A DNA stretch of 64,000 nt from Microvirga ossetica (GTDB lineage Bacteria; Pseudomonadota; Alphaproteobacteria; Rhizobiales; Beijerinckiaceae): assembly GCF_002741015.1 (NCBI RefSeq), contig NZ_CP016617.1, positions 248,001-312,000 on the forward strand, given 5' to 3'. Below the pieces are notes generated by a model, which had not been told where the DNA came from, made no database searches, and was given only the letters and a program-made list of their open reading frames with translations. Position 1 is the first letter of the stretch; every line of letters begins with the position of its first letter. Positions 9,462 through 18,523 of the stretch are shown here, piece after piece. Made by a program: the position numbers and the translations under genes.

Positions 9462-9492
9462 CTGTCTCACTGAGCACTCTGGCGTGAGACAG
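9462..9492. repeat. Inverted repeat with 9-bp perfect arms
   Basis: CTGTCTCAC at 9462-9470 and its exact complement GTGAGACAG at 9484-9492 flank 13 bases. GTGAGAC recurs at about 9526. It lies 75 bp after paralogue 3. There is no T-run, so it is a poor intrinsic terminator; it could be a protein site or an old IS end. Confidence 0.35.
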
Positions 9493-9637
9493 GCGATCTC
9501 ATGATTTCAGCGACTTAGCCTGTGTTGTGAGACGAAAGCTTGGACATTTAACCTGAGATTCTCGGTGGCTTTCGGCATGGCGTTGTCACGTTAACTGGCG
9601 CCAGGCGCACTGGGGCCAATTTGGTTGTCGGAGAGGC

Positions 9638-10339
9638 TCAAGCAGCAATGTTGGCCATAGCCTTCCATTCCGCCATGGCGTTGAGGCGGTGCAGATGGAT
9701 GGCAGGAGCAGAACGGCGGGAGCGGGGTGGAACGAAGAGATTGCGGACGGCCGAGAAGACGCTGACGAACCGCTGCAGGTAGCTGGGCGATCGAAAGCCT
9801 TGCATTGCCCGCTCTCGTCGACGGAAGGGCAGATGCGAATTCTCCGCCCGATTGTTGAGCCCCTTGTGCGAGCGGTGCTCGACTTCTCGCATAACCAGGC
9901 GCTGGGCGGCCGCGTAGGAGCCGAGCCTGTCGGTGATCATGCGCCGGGGTGGGCAGCCCTGCTTGCGCGAGAGACGCCTCAGCAAGCGCTTGGCAGCCGT
10001 GGTGTTGCGCCGGCTCTGAACGATCTCATCCAGGACGTATCCATCCTGATCCACCGCCCGCCACAACCAGTGCTTCTGGCCAGAGATCGTGACCACGACC
10101 TCATCGAGGTGCCAGATGTCGCGGCGGCTTGGCGTCTTGCGCCTGAGGCGGCGGGCGTAAGCCGGCCCGAACTTCAGCGCCCAGCGGCGGACCGTCTCGT
10201 AGGAGACGACAATGCCGCGCTCGAGCAGCATCTCCTCGACCAGCCGCAGGCTCAGAGGAAACCGGAAATACAACCAGACCGCATGGGCGATGATCTCAGG
10301 CACAAAGCGATGGCGTTTGTAACTGACAGGCTTGCTCAT
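9638..10339 (-). CDS. IS6-family transposase
   Basis: The 233-residue protein has an N-terminal zinc/HTH-like region (ETVRRWALKFG) and the DDE catalytic core: Asp in WHLDEV, Asp in MITDRLGSY and Glu in NRAENSH, with spacing usual for IS6. The basic RRRERAMQGF near the C-terminus is also typical. The gene looks intact. IS ends could not be fixed, though TCACGTTAAC occurs near 9585 and, in reverse, near 10375 where the IS110 element begins. It stands at the junction between the intact signalling block and the truncated second cyclase. Confidence 0.85.
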   Translation of the reverse strand: MSKPVSYKRHRFVPEIIAHAVWLYFRFPLSLRLVEEMLLERGIVVSYETVRRWALKFGPAYARRLRRKTPSRRDIWHLDEVVVTISGQKHWLWRAVDQDGYVLDEIVQSRRNTTAAKRLLRRLSRKQGCPPRRMITDRLGSYAAAQRLVMREVEHRSHKGLNNRAENSHLPFRRRERAMQGFRSPSYLQRFVSVFSAVRNLFVPPRSRRSAPAIHLHRLNAMAEWKAMANIAA

Positions 10340-10374
10340 GCCGGACCATCTACACCGCTCGAACTCATGTCCGG

Positions 10375-11799
10375 GTTAACGTGATGTCGTGGATGGCGCC
10401 CTCCACCAGCGTCGACGTGCCAGAATGGGCATGTTGAAGAACCGGAGAGGATCACTTCCATGTCTGAGATTGCCACGATCGGCCTTGATATCGCAAAGAA
10501 CGTCTTCCAGCTGCACGCGGTGGACAGGAGTGGAAAGATCGTCCTGCGCAAGGCGCTGCGGCGCAGCCAGGTGCAGGGGTTCTTCAGCAGGCTGCCGCCT
10601 TGCCTGATCGGGATGGAGGCCTGCGCGACGGCTCATCACTGGGCTCGGACGCTCATGGCTTTCGGGCATGACGTCCGTCTGATCCCGCCCGCCTACGTCA
10701 AACCCTATCTGCGCCGGCAGAAGAATGATGCCGCGGACGCGGCGGCGATCTGTGAGGCCGTCGCGCGGCCGTCGATGCGCTTCGTCCCGGTCAAAAGTCC
10801 ACAGCAGCAAAGCACTCTCATGCTACACAGAGCCCGCGATCTCCTGATCGGGCAGCGAACTGCCCTGATCAATGCCTTGCGCGGTCACTTTGCAGAGTTG
10901 GGCATCGTGGTGGCGCAAGGCGCTCGCAACACGCGCCAGCTGATCGCCTTACTCCACGAGGAGGCCAATCCAGACTTCCCCGCGGCAGCTCGAACTGCGC
11001 TTCAGCCTTTGGCCACGATGCTGCTCGGGATCGAGACGCAGATTGCCAAGCTCGATAAGGCCATTCTGGCGGCCCATCGCAGCGATCCGGTCAGCATGAG
11101 ACTGGCCGCCATCCCCGGCATTGGTCCGATTGTCGCTTCCTGTCTCGCGGCCAGCGTCCCGGACGCCAGCCTGTTCCAGGGCAGCCGGGAGTTCGCAGCC
11201 TATCTCGGCCTCGTGCCGCGGCAGCACTCAACCGGCGGTAAGGCGAGGCTGGGCTCCATCTCCAAGATGGGCAACCGGCACTTGCGCAAGCTGCTGGTCG
11301 TCGGTGCGCACGCTGCGCTCTACAGCATGAAGTCTGGCAAGACCAGGACGGCTATGGCTGACTGGGCCCGGTCTCTGCTGGCCAAGAAGCCGTTCAAGGT
11401 GGTCGCCGTCGCCTTGGCCAACAAGATGGCCCGGATCGCCTGGGCGGTGATGGCCAGGAGCACGACTTACGAGCCCGGGAGCAAGGGAGTTGCAGCGTCG
11501 GCGGCATAGGCGACCAGTTCAAACGATCTGCCCATAGGGCATCCCAGTTGGCACGGTGACGATGAGATGATGTGAAGCCAAAGCGGATATGGACCGCCGG
11601 ATCTGGCAAACCCGTGACGTTGTCTTGCGTCAGTCGAGCGCGATAATGTGAGAGGGACCAGCTTCCAGCGTAAAACATCAGGGCCGGCGGTCATGAAGCA
11701 CCGCGTTCAAAGGCCGGAGACATGACTGCACCCGCCCCGCTAGGCCTAAACGTCAACAACAATCACATTGCCAAACGGGCGCCATCCAGACATGACAAC
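10375..11799 (+). mobile_element. IS110-family element, copy 1
   Basis: The limits come from comparison with copy 2 at 54444-55857: the two are alike from GTTAACGTGATG to CCAGACATGACAAC and differ outside. The element is about 1425 bp and has no terminal inverted repeats, as is usual for IS110. Its right end falls directly inside a cyclase gene remnant. Confidence 0.75.
10460..11509 (+). CDS. IS110-family transposase (DEDD), intact
   Basis: The 349-residue protein starts at an ATG after GGAGAGG. The N-terminal RuvC-like domain has Asp9 in GLDIAKN, Glu in GMEACATAHHW and the acidic cluster in QKNDAADA. The C-terminal transposase-20 domain has IPGIGPIVASC and FAAYLGLVPRQHSTGGK. Both halves are complete, unlike copy 2 near 54.5 kb, so this copy is the likely active one. 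Confidence 0.9.
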   Translation: MSEIATIGLDIAKNVFQLHAVDRSGKIVLRKALRRSQVQGFFSRLPPCLIGMEACATAHHWARTLMAFGHDVRLIPPAYVKPYLRRQKNDAADAAAICEAVARPSMRFVPVKSPQQQSTLMLHRARDLLIGQRTALINALRGHFAELGIVVAQGARNTRQLIALLHEEANPDFPAAARTALQPLATMLLGIETQIAKLDKAILAAHRSDPVSMRLAAIPGIGPIVASCLAASVPDASLFQGSREFAAYLGLVPRQHSTGGKARLGSISKMGNRHLRKLLVVGAHAALYSMKSGKTRTAMADWARSLLAKKPFKVVAVALANKMARIAWAVMARSTTYEPGSKGVAASAA

Positions 11800-11800
11800 A

Positions 11801-12002
11801 TCCGGATTCGAGCGCCGGTTGGAGTACTCTGTCATCGGCACAATTCCAAACCTCGCCTGCCGACTGTGCGACGAGGCAAGGCCGGGGCAAATACTTGTGA
11901 CCGTCTCTGCAAGACAAAATCGAAGCTACTCCAGTCGGTCATTTAACGCTGAAGGGGTTCCATAAACCCGTCTCAGCGTTCCAACTCACCTCATCTCGAG
12001 GG
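11801..12002 (+). pseudogene. 3' remnant of a second class III cyclase gene
   Basis: Right after the IS110 end the frame reads GFERRLEYSVIGTIPNLACRL then DEARPGQIL, matching the intact cyclase at 5803-6981 near its C-terminus (GFEHRQEYSVIGTVPNLACR). After about 11895 the match continues in another frame with PVGHLTLKGFHKPVSAFQL, so there is also an indel of the central bases. Everything upstream of the YSVIG region is missing and replaced by IS110. The relic shows that a second cyclase once stood beside the minus-strand SBP pair. Confidence 0.75.
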
Positions 12003-12365
12003 TCACTCGACGGTAGAGCGCGCGCAAAAATCGCTGAAGAGGATGTGCAGTCTCCCTGATGCCGAAAGGCAGCATCCGGGGTATTTACTAGTGCAGCGAT
12101 GCTGTCTGTCGCGTGCCGGGAACGGAATTCGATCGAGGACTCTCCGATCGAGCGAATGTCGCTGATGGCAACGGTCTGACCTGAGCCCGACGGAATGTGC
12201 TGAAGGTCTCGCCTAAAGAGAGCCGCTTGATCATCGGGCGGAAGGCGACCGGTGATCGAAGCCAACCACGTGGAAGACATCCTCGCGGGTGGAGGCAGCT
12301 ATGTGCCGCCACAAACGTGCGCATGCATTGCAGCTGCAGCAAGTGGGCGTTGACCGAGAAAAGGG
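12003..12365. other. Intergenic stretch without a recognisable gene
   Basis: This lies between the cyclase remnant and the end of SBP paralogue 4. Short open frames occur on both strands, but none has a ribosome site or known motif. Confidence 0.4.
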
Positions 12366-13394
12366 TCAGCCTCCAAGTTCACGTCGAACCTCATTGAGGA
12401 ACCGCCAGTCGGCTCCATCTGCGATGATTTTCGCGGGGCTCGATTTCAGCATCCCCGATTCGCGCAGCCGAAGCGCGTAAAAACGGATTGTGTCCTCGGG
12501 ATCATAATCACGCCAGCGGTTGTACGGCACGTCCGCAAGCGTCTGAACCGCATAGTCCAAGCGCGGCGTGAAGCCCCTATCTACCATACGCTGCGCAACA
12601 AGGGTTGGCTCGCTCACGCACAAATCTGTCGCCCGCAGCATGGCACGCACCACACGTTTAGTAGCGATGGGATTTTTTCGGACAAATTCTCGATCCCCCG
12701 CCAACATGCAGCAAAAATATTGCGACCAGGGACGATCCTGCGCACTGTTGAGGATAACATGACCGATGTTCTGCGCACGCAAACGCTGTGGTTCTGGAGG
12801 AAATCCGAGGAAGGCGTCGATCTTGCCCTCGGTAAACAACTCGATAGGTTTGACCTTCGCGCTCGTCACCCACTCGATATCCTTGACGGGATTAAGTCCA
12901 ACAAGCGTCGCCATCGCGCTGAGGAAAACGTGTTGGGGTGACTCAAGCCCCTGAATGCCGACGGTTCGACCCTTCAAACCGGCGACGCTGCGTACGTCCT
13001 CCTTGGCGGATAGCTCGAAACAGCCGACATGAACCCCCGCCAGAACGGTAACGCCAAGGCCCCGTTCGATCGCAAGAAGAAGTGGACCAGAGAAATCCAC
13101 GTTGAAGTCGAGATCTTTCCCCAATGTTTTATTTTGGTACACACCGCTACCAAGTTCAACGTAGCCAGCATCAACGTAAACGACGTTTGTGAACCCCTCG
13201 GCGTTTAGCAGGTCGCTTACCACGTACTGTGGGGCTATGCAGATGCCCGGGCTCTTCACGAGGCGGATTGTCGTCGTCTCTGGGGGCGGATCATCGATCA
13301 CTTCTGCCCTGAGCCGAGCCGCAGTGCTCCAAAATAGCGCGGTCGAGCCAGCACATGCCCCAGCCAATAGCAAGTCGCGACGATTCGGATGCAT
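12366..13394 (-). CDS. Tat-exported substrate-binding protein (paralogue 4)
   Basis: The 342-residue protein starts at 13394 behind GAGGAGG. The signal has RRDLLLAG, a weaker twin-arginine match. The mature part keeps SPGICIAPQY, GVHVGCFELS, DIEWVTS, PPEPQRLRAQNIGHVI, PWSQYFCCM and DWRFLNEVRRELGG, plus a short insertion near residue 75 relative to the other copies. The family cysteines are conserved. It is encoded opposite to paralogues 1-3 and downstream of paralogue 5 on the same strand. Confidence 0.8.
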   Translation of the reverse strand: MHPNRRDLLLAGACAGSTALFWSTAARLRAEVIDDPPPETTTIRLVKSPGICIAPQYVVSDLLNAEGFTNVVYVDAGYVELGSGVYQNKTLGKDLDFNVDFSGPLLLAIERGLGVTVLAGVHVGCFELSAKEDVRSVAGLKGRTVGIQGLESPQHVFLSAMATLVGLNPVKDIEWVTSAKVKPIELFTEGKIDAFLGFPPEPQRLRAQNIGHVILNSAQDRPWSQYFCCMLAGDREFVRKNPIATKRVVRAMLRATDLCVSEPTLVAQRMVDRGFTPRLDYAVQTLADVPYNRWRDYDPEDTIRFYALRLRESGMLKSSPAKIIADGADWRFLNEVRRELGG

Positions 13395-13735
13395 CAGGAC
13401 CTCCTCGAAATCGGCTTAGACGGTAGGGCTTCCGGGGGGCCGAAGTCGGGCCGACCGTGTTTGCGCGGACTTAAGGCCCCCGCTGGCGACGAAACTAGCA
13501 CATCTGCGCTATGTCGGATATGCCCGGGGACTGACACAATGGCGATAAGCTGATCTTGACCCGTTGTGTAGCGCTCGTTGCAGAGGCTCGAACCAGCAGC
13601 CCGACTCCCATGAACCGAGCGCCGGAGCACCGGAGATTGGCGAGGACGGGCCACACTCCGGGTCATCTTGCCGCCCTGCGGGCCGCAATTATGCCCTGAG
13701 CCTCCTGACGTGGCGAGCAATCAATTGCTATCCAT
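13395..13735. other. Spacer between SBP paralogues 5 and 4
   Basis: These 341 bp separate two minus-strand SBP genes. Apart from the GAGGAGG leader of paralogue 4 at its low end I see no gene, terminator or clear promoter. Confidence 0.4.
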
Positions 13736-14731
13736 TCACGTTTTCATCTCCCGCCTTAGCTCGTCGAGGAAGCGCCAGTCTGTAAATTTCGAGATAACGT
13801 CTTTTGGCGTCTTTTTGATCATTCTCACTTCAGACAGCCGCAGGGTAAAGAAACGCACGGTGTCTTCTGGGTCATACTCTCGCCACAAGCCGTAGCGTGC
13901 GTCTTTCAGGATTGTCAGCGCACACTCGGGCGAGAAGCCGACATCGGCCATCCGTCGCGCCGCCATCTCTGATTGCGTGTGGCAGATGTCAGTCGCTTTC
14001 AAGATAGCACGCAACATACGCTTGGTCGCGACCGGGTTCCTGCTCACAAAATCGGCATTGGCGGTCACCATGCAGCAGAAATAGTTAGACCAGGGGCGAT
14101 CATCGGCAGTATTGACGACGACGTGCCCGACGTTGCGCATGCACGGCTGCGAGGGCTCAGGCGGGGCGCCGATGAAGGCATCGATCTCACCGGCGGTGAA
14201 GAGGTCGGCCTGGCTCACCGACGAATTTGTCACCCATTTGATGTCCTCTCCGGGGTCGACTCCGACATAAGAGGCCATCGCGCTTACCAGCAGATGATCT
14301 GCTGCGCCGATGGCGGAGACTCCCACCCGTGTTCCTCGCAAGTCCCCGATGCTCTTGATGCTGTCCTTGGCACGCAGTTCCATGCATCCCACGTGAACCC
14401 CGGATAGTATCGTCAAGGGTCTGCCGACATCGACAAGCGGGAGAAAGTCGACGCAGGCCTCAAGGCTGACGTCGATCTCGCCATCCGCCACCATGCCCGC
14501 TGAAATAATCGGTGTTGGCACATAGCGGACTTCGGCAAAGCCTTCTCCAAGAAGCAGATCTTTGGCGAGGTATAGTGGCGCCATGCACGCGGCAGGGATT
14601 GCGGGGAGGCGGATGGTGGTCGTTTCCGGGGGCGGCTCAGCCCAAGCTGGTGCCGAGGTGCCGATAAGGCCTGCAGTGCCAGCAGCCGTTAGGCCAGCTA
14701 GGAAAGTGCGGCGATCTTGAATGATCTGCAT
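13736..14731 (-). CDS. Tat-exported substrate-binding protein (paralogue 5)
   Basis: The 331-residue protein starts at 14731 after AGGAGGG and has a Tat-like signal (DRRTFLAG followed by an Ala/Gly-rich stretch and AWA). It is the most divergent member (AACMAPLYLAKDLL, GVHVGCMELRAKDS, PWSNYFCCM, RWREYDPEDTVRF-like region) but keeps all five cysteines and the DWRFLDELRREMKT end. It has two CC-flanking changes (CCMVTAN instead of CCMLA). No transporter genes are adjacent. Confidence 0.8.
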   Translation of the reverse strand: MQIIQDRRTFLAGLTAAGTAGLIGTSAPAWAEPPPETTTIRLPAIPAACMAPLYLAKDLLLGEGFAEVRYVPTPIISAGMVADGEIDVSLEACVDFLPLVDVGRPLTILSGVHVGCMELRAKDSIKSIGDLRGTRVGVSAIGAADHLLVSAMASYVGVDPGEDIKWVTNSSVSQADLFTAGEIDAFIGAPPEPSQPCMRNVGHVVVNTADDRPWSNYFCCMVTANADFVSRNPVATKRMLRAILKATDICHTQSEMAARRMADVGFSPECALTILKDARYGLWREYDPEDTVRFFTLRLSEVRMIKKTPKDVISKFTDWRFLDELRREMKT

Positions 14732-15079
14732 CGGATCGACCCTCCTGAATTGAAAAACCGAGCAAAAGAACGTAAGCGCGCCGTGAGGAGCGGGAGTCTT
14801 GTGCTCTCCAGTCGCTCCGCGCGATCGATCCCCACCAACGATGAAGACAATTATACGCCCTATCTGCGCTGGCAGCGAGGACCCATCGTCTGGTTTGCGC
14901 GCCGCTCATTCGGAACATGGCTGCGTTTCACTCCGCTGCCGTGGGTTACACGTAACCGCTCCTCCCTACGACGACCCGATTGCTGCGGAGCTGGCATAGA
15001 ATGCACAGTGTTGCATCCGCTTGCATGGCTGCACCGATGGACAGGGCAAGTGTGAAATTCAGTTTTGCAGGCGTAAACC
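14732..15079. other. Intergenic region with one small palindrome
   Basis: The region between SBP paralogue 5 and the SnoaL-like relic holds the promoter side of the minus-strand pair. A palindrome GGTTAC-AC-GTAACC lies at 14944-14957 and could be a protein site. No gene is recognisable. Confidence 0.35.
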
Positions 15080-15552
15080 CTGAACGCACTCGACCACATC
15101 GCGATCAACGATATCCTCTGCCGCTTCTTCCTCGCCTTCGACAAGCGGGTCTGGGCAGCCATGGAGAACTGTCTCGCGACCGAGGTCTTCATCGACATGC
15201 CTCGTTCGGGCGGGAACAACCCAGCACCATGAGCGGCGCCGAGTTCGTCAAGCGCCGGCGCAGTGCGGTCGATACCCTGGCCAAGCATCACAGCTTCGCC
15301 AACCTGCTGCTGACGCGGGATGGTGATGGCGTGAAGGGGCGCTGCAACTACCTCATCCTGCGGTTCGACGGCGACTTCAAGGGCGAGGGCGAGGACTTCT
15401 ACAACGCGTGCGGGGCCTACGAGTTTCGTTTCGCCAAGGCTGATGGTGCGTGGAAGAGCACCAGCATCACGCAGCGGGCGCTCCAAAGTTGGGGCAATCG
15501 GCAACTGCACGCAGGCGCGCGCAAGACCGAAGCCCAAGACATCAAGGCATGA
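15080..15552 (+). pseudogene. SnoaL/NTF2-like protein gene broken by a one-base deletion
   Basis: From a CTG at 15080 the frame reads LNALDHIAINDILCRFFLAFD, then EVFID. Restoring one T between 15196 and 15197 (GAC-TAT-GCC) joins this to FGREQPSTMSGAEFVKRR and on to a stop at 15552, about 155 residues in all, the size of a SnoaL-like hydrolase/isomerase fold protein. The usual start codon may also be lost. The 3' end overlaps the end of the convergent LysR gene by 11 bp. A sequencing error is the other explanation. Confidence 0.6.
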
Positions 15553-16420
15553 TGCCCACCTTGTGCGCCCCCGGCAGCAGATCCATCAGCGCCCGCAGAG
15601 GCGGGCTGGCTTCGCCCTGCCACACAAGGTGCGTACGGTTGATGCGGAACCGATCCGGCAGCGGATGGCGCTCCACCGCAGTGCCCAGGACGGCTTGGTC
15701 GAGCACTTCTGCGGGCACGATGGCCACGCCGGTGCCTGCGGCCACACAGGCCACGATGGCGTGGTACGAGCCGAGGTCCAGGATCCGTCCGGGCGAGGCG
15801 CCCCCCTCGGCCATCCACTCGACCAGGCGCCGGCGGTAGGAGCAGCCATGCGGGAAGGCCAGCAGCGTTTGGCCGCCCAGAGAAGCCGCACTGCGGGGCG
15901 CAGGAGCGCCCTTGGCGCTGATCAGCACCAGCTCTTCCTCGAAGGCGGGCAGCGACGAAAGCCTTCCCGTCTCGAAGGGCTCTGACACGAAGGCAGCCTC
16001 AACCTCAAAGTGCTCCAGCAGGCGGAGGAGCGCGGCTGTCGTGCCAGTCTGCAACTCAATCGACACGTCCGGGTACTCGGCATGAAACGCAGACAGCACC
16101 GGCGGCAGCCGGGCGCCTGCCGCGCTTTCCAGCGAACCTAACCTCAAGACGCCTCGCACAGCGCCGCTGCGCAACTCCTGCTCGGCCAAGTCGGCCATCT
16201 GAAGCAGTCGCTCGGCATGGCCCAGCAACGTACGGCCGGCATCGGTAAGCGCCAGGCCGCGGCCCTGGCGACGGAACAGGGTGACGCCCAGCCGCTCCTC
16301 GAACTGCTTGATCCGCGTGGTGACATTGGAGGGCACACGGTGCAGCCGGTTGGCCGCGCGCGTCACGCCACCCTCTCTTACCACACAGCGGAAGATATGC
16401 AGGTCGTCCAGATCCATCAT
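15542..16420 (-). CDS. LysR-family transcriptional regulator
   Basis: The protein of about 292 residues has the N-terminal winged HTH (DLDDLHIFRCVVREGG, then TRAANRLHRVPSNVTTRI) and the effector domain from about residue 90 (VLRLGSLESAAGARLPPVL). In-frame ATGs at 16426, 16420 and 16417 are possible starts; the longer frame from 16555 lacks family support. It is divergent from an MFS exporter gene 89 bp away and probably controls it and the following gene. AATT-N12-AATT at 16433-16452 in the shared promoter could be a LysR site. Confidence 0.85.
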   Translation of the reverse strand: MMDLDDLHIFRCVVREGGVTRAANRLHRVPSNVTTRIKQFEERLGVTLFRRQGRGLALTDAGRTLLGHAERLLQMADLAEQELRSGAVRGVLRLGSLESAAGARLPPVLSAFHAEYPDVSIELQTGTTAALLRLLEHFEVEAAFVSEPFETGRLSSLPAFEEELVLISAKGAPAPRSAASLGGQTLLAFPHGCSYRRRLVEWMAEGGASPGRILDLGSYHAIVACVAAGTGVAIVPAEVLDQAVLGTAVERHPLPDRFRINRTHLVWQGEASPPLRALMDLLPGAHKVGIMP

Positions 16421-16432
16421 TCTCATTTGGAG

Positions 16433-16452
16433 AATTGTACGTCCGGATAATT
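16433..16452. promoter_or_regulatory. Candidate LysR-type site in the divergent promoter
   Basis: AATT at 16433-16436 and AATT at 16449-16452 flank GTACGTCCGGAT, an A/T-ended partly symmetric element between the divergent LysR and MFS genes. LysR boxes are loose (T-N11-A), so this is only a position-based suggestion. Confidence 0.25.
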
Positions 16453-16509
16453 CAGTATTCAATGCATCTTCAGAGGGGTAGTGTCGGAGGTGTTCGATCC
16501 GAGCGGCTG

Positions 16510-17733
16510 ATGAGCATGGAACACACTTCCACCGTCCACCCTGACCGCACGACATGGAGCGTGATCGCCGGCGGCATCGTTGCCCTTGCCGTTGCCATGG
16601 GCATCGGACGGTTCGCGTTCACGCCCCTGATGCCATTGATGTTGCGTGATGGCACCCTGAGCACCGCCGCCGGTGCTGAATGGGCGGCGGCCAACTACGG
16701 CGGCTACCTCGTCGGTGCCCTGACGGCGTCCTGGTTCTCCAAGGATCCGCTCCGGGGCATGCGGCTGGCCCTGCTCGGTGTTGCGCTGACGACGCTGGCT
16801 GCGGCGTGGACCAGCGGAGGGTCAACAGCTCTCGTCGGTGCTGGGCTGCGCGCCGCCGCCGGCGTCTTCAGTGCCTGGGTGCTGGTCTGTGCGAGCAGTT
16901 GGTGCCTGGCCGAACTGGCCCGGCGGCAGGCTCCGCGGCTGGGCGCCTGGATCTACACCGGCGTCGGCCTGGGCATCGCACTGGCCGGCTCGTTCGCCTG
17001 GCTTGGCGGTCGCCAGCGGGCCACATGGCTGTGGCTGGAGCTAGGCCTGATCGCCCTCGCGGGTGCGGTGTTGGTAGGGCTGGGATTGCAGGATCGGAGC
17101 ATGACCTCCGCATCGGCAGGGGCACATGCTTCGTCCCCCGCGACGCCAAGCACCAAGCACGGGCACCTGGCCCTGGTGCTATGCTACGGCGTCTCCGGTT
17201 TCGGTTACATCGTGCCGGCCACGTTCCTGCCCGCCATGGCCCAGCAGCAGTTCCCCGACCCGCTGGTATTCGGGCTCACATGGCCGCTGTTTGGACTGGC
17301 CGCTGCCCTGTCGGTTGCAGCCGCCGCACGCTGGTTATCGGGCTGGTCGCGCCGGCGCGTCTGGGCGCTGGCACACGGCACCATGGCGCTGGGCACCGCC
17401 TTACCTTTGGCAACCCAGGCCCTGTGGGCCCTGGCCGCCTCGGCGGTGCTGGTGGGCGGGACGTTCATGGTGGCCACCATGGCCGGTCTACAACTGGCCC
17501 GCGAGCACGCACCTGCTAACCCGACACCGCTGCTCGCCCGGATGACCGTCGCGTTTGCGGCCGGGCAGATTGCAGGCCCGCTTCTGGTTCGCGCCCTTGG
17601 CCCAGACGGTTGGGCCGGCTGGGATGCCCTAGCCTGGGCCAATGCGACCGCCACCGCGCTGTTAGTGCTCACGATGGCGTGGTTATGGCACGACGCCAAA
17701 CACTCCTACTCACCTCTGAGGCAGTTCCGATGA
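16510..17733 (+). CDS. MFS transporter, YbfB/YjiJ family
   Basis: The protein has about 407 residues with twelve hydrophobic segments. The start GIGRFAFTPLMPLM in the first segment is the hallmark of the YbfB/YjiJ group. The ATG at 16510 is chosen because family members begin shortly before this helix; ATG 16516 is equally possible. Substrates of the group are mostly unknown, and export of aromatic or toxic compounds is plausible. It overlaps the next gene by four bases (ATGA) and diverges from LysR. Confidence 0.82.
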   Translation: MSMEHTSTVHPDRTTWSVIAGGIVALAVAMGIGRFAFTPLMPLMLRDGTLSTAAGAEWAAANYGGYLVGALTASWFSKDPLRGMRLALLGVALTTLAAAWTSGGSTALVGAGLRAAAGVFSAWVLVCASSWCLAELARRQAPRLGAWIYTGVGLGIALAGSFAWLGGRQRATWLWLELGLIALAGAVLVGLGLQDRSMTSASAGAHASSPATPSTKHGHLALVLCYGVSGFGYIVPATFLPAMAQQQFPDPLVFGLTWPLFGLAAALSVAAAARWLSGWSRRRVWALAHGTMALGTALPLATQALWALAASAVLVGGTFMVATMAGLQLAREHAPANPTPLLARMTVAFAAGQIAGPLLVRALGPDGWAGWDALAWANATATALLVLTMAWLWHDAKHSYSPLRQFR

Positions 17734-18311
17734 ACCCTGCTCCTTCCATGACCTCTGTCCTGAGCTTCCCCGAAGCAGGCTTGCCCGAACGCCTGGGTCC
17801 GCCAGCAACCCTCGACGCCGCGCAACAAGAGGCGGCCGACGAGTTGATCAACGGCCCACGTGGCGGCGTGTACGGTCCCTTCCGGCCCCTGCTGCATCGC
17901 CCGCCGCTGCTGCGTGCGGTGGCCAAGGTAGGCGAGTCCCTGCGCTACGAGGGCACGCTCGACGCCGCGCTGCGTGAATGGACGATCTGCGTTGTCGCTC
18001 GCGAGCTGTCCAATGTATTCGAGTGGGATATGCACCTGGCGCTGGCTTCGGCCGCCGGGGTGCCGAGTGCGGCACTGGCCGCTTTGGACGCTGGGCAACC
18101 GTTGCCACACGACCTGCGGGCCGACCTTGAGCTCGCTCGCGTCGTTGCCCACGAAGTCATCAGCCAGCACCGCCTGAGCGACGGGACCTACGCGGAGGCA
18201 CTCAAGCAGTGGGGAGAGCCGACCGTGGTGGAACTGCTCGCGCTGGTAGGCTACTTCGCCATGGTGTGCTGGCTGATGAACGTGGCGCGCACCCCAGGGC
18301 CAGCGACCTGA
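17730..18311 (+). CDS. Carboxymuconolactone decarboxylase / AhpD-like protein
   Basis: This 193-residue all-helical protein resembles the CMD family: an N-terminal segment with GPRGGVYGPFRPLLHRP, then REWTICVVARELSNVFEWDMH and a C-terminal helix ELLALVGYFAMV. In the place of the AhpD CxxC pair there is a single Cys (TICVVA), so peroxidase-reductase activity of the AhpD type is unlikely. It is translationally coupled to the MFS gene and probably acts with it under the divergent LysR regulator. Confidence 0.72.
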   Translation: MNPAPSMTSVLSFPEAGLPERLGPPATLDAAQQEAADELINGPRGGVYGPFRPLLHRPPLLRAVAKVGESLRYEGTLDAALREWTICVVARELSNVFEWDMHLALASAAGVPSAALAALDAGQPLPHDLRADLELARVVAHEVISQHRLSDGTYAEALKQWGEPTVVELLALVGYFAMVCWLMNVARTPGPAT

Positions 18312-18523
18312 GCTGAAGCCCCCAAGCTGTTTTCCTGCCGGCTTGGCGTCTGGCGTTCCAACTGCTGAGGTCAGCTACTGTGAAGGGTTTCGGATGCCGG
18401 CCATCGCGACGTAGGCACATGCACTGGGGCCGGCGTCCGGAAGCCTCCAGGGAAGATGCTATGGGACCGGCGGCGAGGATATCATATCCATCGGCGCTGA
18501 GATGAACCGATGGAGTGTCTCCC

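Noticed and set aside
9462..9492. Inverted repeat after SBP paralogue 3 as a terminator
   Set aside because: There is no T-run, and the 13-base loop is long; listed only as a repeat.
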